Origin: UBA1351 sp964563505
GTDB lineage: Bacteria; Bacillota; Clostridia; Lachnospirales; Vallitaleaceae
Direction of reading: 5' to 3'
Length of the DNA stretch: 20,773 bases
Assembly: GCA_964563505.1 (NCBI GenBank)
Contig: CAZLXW010000065.1
Location: forward strand, 1 to 20,773
Numbering within the stretch: the stretch's first letter is position 1; every line of letters begins with the position of its first letter. The notes under the pieces are model-generated. The model was given only the letters and a program-made list of their open reading frames with translations. It ran no database searches and was not told the DNA's origin. Both the position numbers and the translations under genes were made by a program. Positions 14,556 to 20,773 of this stretch are shown here, piece by piece.

Positions 14556-16475
14556 ATGAATCGTGTAGAAGTTCTAGGACGATGGAAAAAAGAAAAATCG
14601 GAAGAATTATATGGCATAAAAAATTGGGGGGGCGGGTACTTTTCTATTTCAGATGAAGGAGAAGTTCGTATCAGTGCCAATAAAGGAGCGGATAAAGGGT
14701 CTGTTAGTTTAATGGAGATTGCATCAGGGATTAAAGAACGCGGTTTAGATATGCCGGTGCTCTTACGGATAGAAAACTTGTTAGATGCTCAGATTACCTA
14801 TCTGAATGAATCCTTTCGAAATGCAATGAACACCTTAAGTTACCAAGGGATTTATCAGGGTGTTTATCCAATAAAAGTGAATCAGCAACAACAAGTCGTA
14901 CGCGAGGTTGCAAGATTCGGTCAACGCTATCACCATGGTTTAGAGGTTGGTAGTAAACCTGAGTTAATTGGAGCGCTTTCCGAGCTTAAAGATAAAGAAG
15001 CCTGTCTCATTTGTAATGGTTATAAAGATGAAGAGTTTATTGATCTTGGTTTATATGCCAATAAAATGGGCTATCAATGCTTTTTTGTTATAGAAATCCC
15101 CGGAGAACTTGATCTTATTCTCGAACGGGCGAATGCATTAAATATTCACCCCAATATTGGTGTACGCATTAAATTATCAGCAAAAGCGGGAGGGCATTGG
15201 ACGGATTCAGGTGGAGATCAAAGCATTTTTGGTTTAAATATGAATCAAGTCATTGAAATTGTGGACCAATTAAAAGAGAAAAACATGCTGGACAGTCTTA
15301 AACTAATGCATTATCATCTCGGGTCACAAATTCCAAATATTCGTGATATCCGTTCAGCAGTACAAGAGGCTTCCCGTGTATATGCAGAACTGGTAAAAGA
15401 AGGTGCTCCTATGGGCTATCTTGACTTAGGTGGTGGATTAGCCGTTGATTATGATGGCTCTAATACGAATTTTACACATAGTCGTAATTATTCTGTTGAA
15501 GAATATTGCACGGATATTGTGGAAGCAGTTATGACTGTGATGGATAATGCCCAGATAAAGCATCCGACCATTATAACAGAATCAGGCCGTGCCTTAGTTG
15601 CTTATTATTCAATATTATTGTTTAATGTACTTGATGTGGCGTCGTATCAAGAATATGACATACCAGAAGTACTTGATGAATCTGTGCCTGAGCAAATTCG
15701 AAATCTTCATGAAGTAAACAAAGTGTTAAAGACGAAGAATTTACAAGAATGTTACAATGATGCCTTATATTATAGGGATATTATTCGTGATATGTTTAAT
15801 CATGGGCGTTTAGGCCTTAGAGACCGCGCTTTTGCAGAAAAAATATTTTGGAATATTATTCAGCGTATAGCGAAAGATAAAGCAAAATTAAAATATATTC
15901 CACAAGAACTTGAAGATATTGATAGTGCGATTGCGGATATATATTATTGTAATTTCTCTGTATTCCAATCAATTCCAGATAGCTGGGCGATTGACCAATT
16001 GTTTCCGATAATGCCGATTCATCGATTGTTAGAAATTCCGAAGCGAAATGCAGTTGTTGCAGATATTACATGTGATTGTGACGGAAATATTGATAGCTTT
16101 ATTGACATGCATGATGTGAAGAAAACATTGCCCTTGCATGATTTGAATCCAAATGAAGACTATTATCTTGGGGTCTTTTTAGTTGGTGCCTATCAGGAAA
16201 CATTAGGAGATTTGCATAATCTGTTTGGAGATACCAATGTTGTAAGTATTCGATTAAATAAAGATGGTGGCTTTGAATTTGTGAGTGAAATTGAAGGGGA
16301 TTCAGTTGAAGATGTATTAACCTACGTGGAGTATGATGCTAAAGAAATGCGTCGAAACTTCAGACAATCGGCGGAAGAAGCTGTGCGTGACGGATTAATA
16401 TCACCTGCAGATCGACGCGATATTGTCAATTCATACGAGAATGGATTACGTGGATACACATACTATGAACGGTAA
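14556..16475 (+). CDS. speA: Biosynthetic arginine decarboxylase
   Basis: Decarboxylates arginine to agmatine with PLP, the first step of the agmatine route to putrescine. The 639 residues match the SpeA family (fold III, alanine-racemase-like barrel with a C-terminal beta domain). Visible features: PLP lysine K107 in YPIKVNQQQQ, LEVGSKPEL, HYHLGSQ, the glycine-rich phosphate loop LGGGLAVDYDG, ESGRALVA, and the C-terminal ADITCDCDG carrying the active-site cysteine region. I use ATG 14556, five bases after an AAAGGGTG ribosome site; the frame is open from a GTG at 14526 but that has no such site. It is followed by carboxyspermidine synthase and decarboxylase genes, giving three of the four steps from arginine to spermidine; agmatinase or its equivalent is absent here. 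Confidence 0.94.
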   Translation: MNRVEVLGRWKKEKSEELYGIKNWGGGYFSISDEGEVRISANKGADKGSVSLMEIASGIKERGLDMPVLLRIENLLDAQITYLNESFRNAMNTLSYQGIYQGVYPIKVNQQQQVVREVARFGQRYHHGLEVGSKPELIGALSELKDKEACLICNGYKDEEFIDLGLYANKMGYQCFFVIEIPGELDLILERANALNIHPNIGVRIKLSAKAGGHWTDSGGDQSIFGLNMNQVIEIVDQLKEKNMLDSLKLMHYHLGSQIPNIRDIRSAVQEASRVYAELVKEGAPMGYLDLGGGLAVDYDGSNTNFTHSRNYSVEEYCTDIVEAVMTVMDNAQIKHPTIITESGRALVAYYSILLFNVLDVASYQEYDIPEVLDESVPEQIRNLHEVNKVLKTKNLQECYNDALYYRDIIRDMFNHGRLGLRDRAFAEKIFWNIIQRIAKDKAKLKYIPQELEDIDSAIADIYYCNFSVFQSIPDSWAIDQLFPIMPIHRLLEIPKRNAVVADITCDCDGNIDSFIDMHDVKKTLPLHDLNPNEDYYLGVFLVGAYQETLGDLHNLFGDTNVVSIRLNKDGGFEFVSEIEGDSVEDVLTYVEYDAKEMRRNFRQSAEEAVRDGLISPADRRDIVNSYENGLRGYTYYER

Positions 16476-16490
16476 AATTGCCGCCAAGCA

Positions 16491-16519
16491 AAGACAGAAT
16501 CGTAATAAAATGATATAAT
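16491..16519 (+). promoter_or_regulatory. Promoter of the carboxyspermidine synthase-nspC pair
   Basis: AAGACA (16491-16496, four of six matches), 17-base spacer, consensus TATAAT (16514-16519). It allows the two downstream genes to be expressed apart from speA. Confidence 0.6.
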
Positions 16520-16564
16520 GGAATAAGTTATTATATAAATTAAGCATTCTAGGAGGTTATTAAA

Positions 16565-17764
16565 TTGGGAAAAGCTCTTATTATAGGCGCAGGTGGAGTA
16601 GCAAATGTTGTTGTCCACAAATGTTGTCAAAATTCAGAAGTATTTGAAGAAATATGTATAGCAAGTCGTACAGAATCAAAATGTATTGCAATCAAGGATT
16701 CTGTTAAGGATACGAAAACAAAGATTCAGACAGCACAGGTTGATGCAGATCAAACTGAAGAAGTGGTTGCTCTTATTCGTCAATTTAATCCGGATATTGT
16801 TATTAATGTTGCATTACCTTATCAAGATTTGACTATCATGGATGCATGTTTGGAAACTGGTGTTGATTATCTAGATACAGCAAACTATGAACCGCCGGAA
16901 ACACCAAAATTTGAATATAAGTGGCAGTGGGCCTACCGTGAGAAGTTTAAAGAAGCGGGACTTACAGCAGTTCTTGGTAGTGGATTCGACCCCGGTGTAA
17001 CCGGTGTGTTTTCTGCCTATGCGATGAAACATTATTTTGATGAAATTCATTATATTGATATTGTTGATGCTAACGCTGGAGATCATGGATATCCATTTGC
17101 TACAAACTTTAATCCGGAAATAAATATTCGGGAAATTACAGCAAAAGGACGCTACTTTGAAGAGGGTGAATGGATTGAGACAGAGCCTCTAGAAGTCAAG
17201 AAAGTTTACGACTTACCTGAAATTGGTCCAAAAGATATTTATCTACTATATCATGAAGAATTAGAGTCATTGGCTCAAAATATTAAAGGGATCAAACGCA
17301 TTCGATTCTTTATGACATTTTCTGAAAAATACATTACGCATTTAAATGTGCTTGAGAATGTTGGTATGACATCTATTGAGCCGATTATGTTTGAAGGAAA
17401 AGAGATTCAACCTTTACAGTTTTTAAAAGCAGTGCTTCCAGATCCTGCATCATTAGGACCAAGAACAAAAGGAAAGACAAATATTGGCTGTATCATCCAA
17501 GGAATTAAAGATGGTGAGCCTAAAAGCTATTATGTTTATAATATCTGTGATCACCAAGCCTGTTATAGAGAGGTTGGATCACAAGCTATATCATATACAA
17601 CAGGTGTACCGGCTATGATTGGTGCAAAACTCGTTCTTGAAGGAAAGTGGAAAAACCCCGGCGTGTATAATGTTGAAGAATTTGATCCGGATCCATTTAT
17701 GGAAGAGTTAAATAAACAAGGACTTCCATGGGAAGAAGATTTCAATCCAACGTTGTTGGATTAA
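16565..17764 (+). CDS. Carboxynorspermidine/carboxyspermidine synthase (saccharopine dehydrogenase family)
   Basis: Condenses putrescine or diaminopropane with aspartate beta-semialdehyde and reduces the imine with NADPH to give carboxyspermidine or carboxynorspermidine. The 399-residue protein has an N-terminal Rossmann motif GAGGVANVV (8-16), the family GSGFDPGVTGVF segment, and an Asp/His pattern typical of saccharopine-dehydrogenase-like enzymes. Its place before nspC separates it from true saccharopine dehydrogenases. The start is TTG at 16565, supported by a full AGGAGG ribosome site (16551-16556) eight bases away; no nearer ATG fits. nspC follows after 32 bases and completes the reaction pair. 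With SpeA upstream, putrescine-derived spermidine is the likely product, but norspermidine cannot be excluded from sequence. Confidence 0.92.
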   Translation: MGKALIIGAGGVANVVVHKCCQNSEVFEEICIASRTESKCIAIKDSVKDTKTKIQTAQVDADQTEEVVALIRQFNPDIVINVALPYQDLTIMDACLETGVDYLDTANYEPPETPKFEYKWQWAYREKFKEAGLTAVLGSGFDPGVTGVFSAYAMKHYFDEIHYIDIVDANAGDHGYPFATNFNPEINIREITAKGRYFEEGEWIETEPLEVKKVYDLPEIGPKDIYLLYHEELESLAQNIKGIKRIRFFMTFSEKYITHLNVLENVGMTSIEPIMFEGKEIQPLQFLKAVLPDPASLGPRTKGKTNIGCIIQGIKDGEPKSYYVYNICDHQACYREVGSQAISYTTGVPAMIGAKLVLEGKWKNPGVYNVEEFDPDPFMEELNKQGLPWEEDFNPTLLD

Positions 17765-17796
17765 GTAAGGAAAGAGGAAGAGAAATAGGTATAACT

Positions 17797-18951
17797 ATGG
17801 ATTATGGAATAAACGAACAAGATATAGAAAAGATTAAATCAATGAATACCCCAGCTTATGTTGTCGATGAACGATTACTTCGTAAGAACTTAGAGACACT
17901 TGATTATGTACAAGAGTCAACAGGATGTAAAATCCTGTTGGCTTTGAAAGGTTTCTCTATGTATTCTGTTTTTCCAATTGTTGGCGAATATTTGGCAGGA
18001 ATAACAAGTAGTTCATTATATGAAGCACGACTTGGTTATGAAGAGATGGGGAAAGAAGTTCATATCTATTCACCGGCTTATCGGGATGAAGAATTTGATG
18101 AGATTATGTCCTATTGTGAGCATATTGTCTTTAATTCGGCAGATCAGTATAAACGATTTAAGGACAAAGTGAAAAAGGCAGATAAAGCCATTGAATGTGG
18201 ACTTCGAGTCAATCCGGAGTATTCTGAAATTGAAACAACAATTTATGACCCATGTGCAATTTATTCTCGTCTAGGTACGACAGAGGGTCAATTTAATGCT
18301 GAAGATTTAGAAGGAATTGATGGTTTGCATTTTCATGCAATGTGTGAACAAAATTCGGACACCCTTGAACGAGTGATGGAAGTTGTTGAAGAAAAGTTCG
18401 GTCACTACTTCCATCAGATGAAATGGATTAATTTTGGCGGTGGTCACCATATAACTCGTGCTGATTATGATGTCGAACGATTAATTCATATTGTTAATCG
18501 TATAAAAAACAAATATGACGTACAAGTTTATTTGGAGCCAGGAGAAGCCATTGCTCTTAATACGGGGTTTTTAGTTACAAAAGTACTTGATCTTCTACAT
18601 AATGGGATGGATATCTCCATCACGGATGCTTCAGCAGCATGTCATATGCCTGATGTTATCGAGATGCCCTATCGACCGATGATTATCGGTTCCGGACTTC
18701 CGGATGAAAAAAAATACACCTATCGATTGGGAGGAACAACCTGCCTATCCGGTGATATTATTGGTGATTATTCTTTTGATGAACCATTAAAAATCGGAGA
18801 TGCTTTGATTTTTACAGATATGGCACATTATACAATGGTTAAGAATAACATGTTTAATGGAGTGAACCTACCTTCGATTGCCTTGCTTAATGACCAAGGG
18901 ATACGTGTAATAAAGGGATTTGTTTATGAGGACTATAAACGACGATTATAA
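17797..18951 (+). CDS. nspC: Carboxynorspermidine/carboxyspermidine decarboxylase
   Basis: A PLP-dependent, fold III decarboxylase that removes the carboxyl group to give spermidine or norspermidine. At 384 residues it has the family length. The PLP lysine is K51 in LLALKGFSMYS; other family signs are YVVDERLL, GLRVNPEYSE, LHFHAMCEQ, NFGGGHH, LEPGEA, an active-site cysteine region around DASAACHMPDVIEMPYRP, and the C-terminal DMAHYTMVKNNMFNG. The ATG at 17797 is preceded by only a modest AGGT ribosome site; the frame is open back to 17728, overlapping the previous gene, but that extension is unlike the family. It is the last gene of the polyamine run and converges on the mini-thioredoxin gene, 16 bases away, with no strong terminator between them. 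Confidence 0.94.
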   Translation: MDYGINEQDIEKIKSMNTPAYVVDERLLRKNLETLDYVQESTGCKILLALKGFSMYSVFPIVGEYLAGITSSSLYEARLGYEEMGKEVHIYSPAYRDEEFDEIMSYCEHIVFNSADQYKRFKDKVKKADKAIECGLRVNPEYSEIETTIYDPCAIYSRLGTTEGQFNAEDLEGIDGLHFHAMCEQNSDTLERVMEVVEEKFGHYFHQMKWINFGGGHHITRADYDVERLIHIVNRIKNKYDVQVYLEPGEAIALNTGFLVTKVLDLLHNGMDISITDASAACHMPDVIEMPYRPMIIGSGLPDEKKYTYRLGGTTCLSGDIIGDYSFDEPLKIGDALIFTDMAHYTMVKNNMFNGVNLPSIALLNDQGIRVIKGFVYEDYKRRL

Positions 18952-18967
18952 TCCTCTTAAACAATAT

Positions 18968-19198
18968 TTATTGAAGATATTTTGCAATGTCTTTAGGTGA
19001 AGCAACCCGTCCAAAAAATTTGACTTCTTCGTCAACAACCAGTGCCGGTGTACTCATAACACCGTACTCCATTATTTTTTCGAAATCTTCAACTTTTTCA
19101 ACAGTTGCTTCCAAATTAAGCTCTTTAAGAGCTTTTTTTGTGTTTGCTTCTAGTTTTTTACAGTTGGGACAACCGGAACCTAAAATTTTAATAATCAT
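18968..19198 (-). CDS. Mini-thioredoxin (redox-active disulfide protein)
   Basis: A 76-residue thioredoxin-fold protein, shorter than classical thioredoxin (about 105 residues). The active site is C10-P-N-C13 and the cis-proline loop is STPALVV with P51; the last strand ends in VKFFGRV. Such small proteins form a known group that accompanies predicted permeases and ArsR regulators in bacteria and archaea. AGGAG precedes the ATG. It is the last gene of the arsR-permease-thioredoxin unit, 31 bases after the permease. It may reduce cysteine pairs of the permease or of a metalloid-bound substrate; this is inference. Confidence 0.88.
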   Translation of the reverse strand: MIIKILGSGCPNCKKLEANTKKALKELNLEATVEKVEDFEKIMEYGVMSTPALVVDEEVKFFGRVASPKDIAKYLQ

Positions 19199-19229
19199 AA
19201 TAATCTCCTTTTGTAAGTGTGCTTTGTTC

Positions 19230-20234
19230 TTATATCAGTAGTGACCCAAATGCATTAAAGGAAAAACCGATAATAAGTATACCAATCGTTACAATCGTTA
19301 CAAAGATGATGAGTAGCTTTGGTTTGACAACCTTTTTAAGCATAATCATTGAAGGTAAAGATAATGCAGTGACAGCCATCATAAAAGCAAGAGCGGTACC
19401 AATACCAACGCCTTTTGCGACAAGGGCTTCAGCAATAGGTAAGGTCCCGAAAATATCAGCATACATAGGTACACCAACAATGGTAGCTAAAGGGACCGAA
19501 TACCACTTATCTTGACCTAGAAGTGCGGTAATAACATCTTCCGGAATCCAGTTATGAATGAGGGCACCAATACCAACACCGATAAGGATATATAACCAAA
19601 CTTTTTTGATAATGTCAAGAACTTGGTCTTTAGCAAACATAAGTCGTTTTTTTCTGGTGAGTGTTTCTTGCTGTGCTTCCATTAACTTGTTTTTGAAAAC
19701 AAAGGGTTCAACGTATTTTTCTAACTTGAGCTTGCTGATTAGACTACCGCCAATAACGGCAAGGACAAGTCCTACAATAACATAGGCAAAGGCTGTACGC
19801 CAATTAAAAATGCTTGCTAAAAGTAATACGGAGGCAAGGTCAACTAAAGGTGAGGAAATCAAAAAAGAAAAAGTGACACCAATAGGAAGACCTGCGCTAG
19901 TAAAGCCGATAAAGAGTGGAATTGAAGAACAGGAGCAAAAAGGCGTAATTGTTCCAAGCAGTGCCGCAAGAATATTTGCAGTTAAACCTTTAAATCGTCC
20001 TAAAATTTTTCGTGTTCGTTCTGGAGGAAAAAAGCTTTGAACATAGGATATTGAAAAAATTAAGAATGATAACAAAATAAAAATCTTTATGACATCATAG
20101 ATGAAAAAGTGTATGCTAGCACCAAGTTGCGAATTCATATCAAGTCCAAATACATTTTCCACAAGCGTATGGACTCCTTCGTATAACCAATCCATTTTAA
20201 GCAATTGGTTATTTAACCATTTAAAAATATTCAT
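19230..20234 (-). CDS. ArsP-type permease (DUF318 family)
   Basis: A 334-residue integral membrane protein with about eight to ten hydrophobic segments. The family signature TPFCSCSSIPLFIG (about 97-110) contains the paired cysteines C100 and C102, and a second half repeats the fold (GVPMYADIFGTLPI). Members include ArsP, which exports trivalent organoarsenicals such as methylarsenite, and other permeases of unknown substrate. The first 40 residues are an amphipathic, non-family extension. The gene sits 26 bases after arsR, whose cysteine motif senses As(III), and before a mini-thioredoxin, so metalloid efflux is the leading hypothesis. The ATG has an AAAGGA ribosome site. Confidence 0.85.
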   Translation of the reverse strand: MNIFKWLNNQLLKMDWLYEGVHTLVENVFGLDMNSQLGASIHFFIYDVIKIFILLSFLIFSISYVQSFFPPERTRKILGRFKGLTANILAALLGTITPFCSCSSIPLFIGFTSAGLPIGVTFSFLISSPLVDLASVLLLASIFNWRTAFAYVIVGLVLAVIGGSLISKLKLEKYVEPFVFKNKLMEAQQETLTRKKRLMFAKDQVLDIIKKVWLYILIGVGIGALIHNWIPEDVITALLGQDKWYSVPLATIVGVPMYADIFGTLPIAEALVAKGVGIGTALAFMMAVTALSLPSMIMLKKVVKPKLLIIFVTIVTIGILIIGFSFNAFGSLLI

Positions 20235-20260
20235 GTTAAGTTCCTTTCTTTATTACCCAC

Positions 20261-20620
20261 TTATGATATTTCCCGCAGTGCGTCAAGTGAGCATTGATCA
20301 ATATATTTTTCTTTGTTTTGTAAACGTTGGCAGTCATCACTCACAATCCTATAATCATTTTGATGGGCAAGCATAAATTCAATCGTATGATTTAAGAGTG
20401 GATTTGTTTTCTTAAGTGTATAAAAAACAAATTTTTCCTTTCGTTCATCAGTAACCAAATCCATATCTCTTAACTTTGAAAGAACTTTTGAAATTTTGGG
20501 CTGAGGTTTTTCTAGAATACCACAAAGCTCACAGACACATAATTCTTCTTGATAGATTAAGGCAATCACACGTAATCGTGTCTCATCAGATAATAATTTG
20601 AAAATAGCTGTTAAGTCCAT
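20261..20620 (-). CDS. arsR: ArsR-family metalloregulator
   Basis: A 119-residue winged-helix repressor. The metal-binding motif ELCVCELC (C28, C30 and C33) has the same spacing as the three As(III)/Sb(III) ligands of E. coli ArsR. The recognition helix region KPQPKISKVLSKLRDMDLV (about 38-56) and wing RKEKFVFYTL follow. Two further cysteines near the C-terminus (about positions 97 and 110) are not part of the classical site. First gene of its operon, it should repress its own promoter through the palindrome at 20649-20662 and release DNA on metalloid binding. AGGAG precedes the ATG. Confidence 0.92.
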   Translation of the reverse strand: MDLTAIFKLLSDETRLRVIALIYQEELCVCELCGILEKPQPKISKVLSKLRDMDLVTDERKEKFVFYTLKKTNPLLNHTIEFMLAHQNDYRIVSDDCQRLQNKEKYIDQCSLDALREIS

Positions 20621-20648
20621 AAGTTACTCCTTTATTAATTCATATGCA

Positions 20649-20662
20649 CATATTAGAATATG
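20649..20662. promoter_or_regulatory. Probable ArsR operator
   Basis: CATATT-AG-AATATG, perfect six-base arms around two bases, starting three bases downstream of the arsR -10 and so covering the transcription start. A nearby CATATG (20641-20646) may extend the site. Confidence 0.6.
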
Positions 20663-20665
20663 AAC

Positions 20666-20694
20666 ATAATATCAAAAATAATTGCTCAAGTCAA
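20666..20694 (-). promoter_or_regulatory. arsR operon promoter
   Basis: On the minus strand, TTGACT (20694-20689), 17-base spacer, TATTAT (20671-20666). The expected start falls within the palindrome at 20649-20662. Confidence 0.8.
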
Positions 20695-20700
20695 GATATT

Positions 20701-20729
20701 TTGGATAAATAGATGTCCTATGTTATAAT
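20701..20729 (+). promoter_or_regulatory. Divergent promoter reading out of the window
   Basis: TTGGAT (20701-20706), 17-base spacer, consensus TATAAT (20724-20729). No start codon with a ribosome site follows before the right edge, so the gene it serves lies beyond position 20773. Confidence 0.65.
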
Positions 20730-20773
20730 TATTAAGCGAAGTATCATATTTAGAACAATCAAAAAAGAACAGC

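Noticed and set aside
18944..18953. GATTATAATC palindrome at the end of nspC as a shared terminator
   Set aside because: No loop, low stability and no T tract; it spans the nspC stop codon.
18987..20040. Several plus-strand open frames opposite the thioredoxin and permease genes
   Set aside because: Composition follows the antisense of hydrophobic codons; the minus-strand genes have motifs, ribosome sites and operon spacing.
1..20773. CRISPR arrays, insertion sequences, tRNA or rRNA genes, phage genes
   Set aside because: No spaced direct repeats, transposase-like proteins, terminal inverted repeats or recognisable RNA gene sequences seen on either strand.

Overview
The window looks like chromosomal DNA of a low-GC, anaerobic, fermentative Gram-positive bacterium, most likely a member of the Clostridia. 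This rests on AT-rich third positions, strong AGGAG ribosome sites, GTG and TTG starts, sigma-A type promoters, acetate kinase next to [FeFe]-hydrogenase maturases, a YesM/LytS-type sensor kinase and a lipoprotein-type TRAP receptor. I see no phage, transposon, CRISPR, tRNA or rRNA. It reads as a series of small metabolic and envelope operons.

Layout. (1) 1-4898: the tail of an upstream gene and its terminator, then a tight three-gene operon on the + strand: a MacB/FtsX-type ABC permease, its ATPase, and an 807-residue single-pass membrane protein carrying about eleven extracellular PASTA repeats but no kinase or transpeptidase domain. (2) 4899-6286: ackA with a clear promoter, ending in a perfect bidirectional terminator. 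(3) 6308-8957, minus strand: the hydF-hydG operon for H-cluster assembly (no hydE here). (4) 9185-11889, plus strand: an IclR-family regulator, then kduI-kduD for unsaturated-uronate (pectin/alginate-type) catabolism. Two near-identical 17-bp palindromes (GTTTCA-N5-TGAAAC) flank the kduI promoter and are the likely IclR operators; a cre-like site lies between them. (5) 11919-14472: a sensor histidine kinase overlapping by one base with a TRAP-type substrate-binding lipoprotein, without response regulator or TRAP membrane subunits. (6) 14482-18951: speA (arginine decarboxylase), a saccharopine-dehydrogenase-like carboxynorspermidine/carboxyspermidine synthase, and nspC, making up most of the carboxyspermidine route to spermidine. 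(7) 18968-20694, minus strand: arsR, an ArsP-type permease and a mini-thioredoxin, with a palindromic operator at the start site. A divergent promoter points out of the right edge.

How the genes work together. AckA yields ATP from acetyl phosphate and HydF/HydG mature the hydrogenase that disposes of electrons, matching sugar-acid fermentation. KduI/KduD channel pectin-derived uronate towards 2-keto-3-deoxygluconate, and the adjacent kinase plus TRAP receptor may sense a related acid (inference). The ABC-PASTA operon is the least explained part: it looks like a cell-wall-facing mechanotransmission or export machine in which a long PASTA stalk replaces the usual partner protein. It is the best candidate here for an undescribed system.
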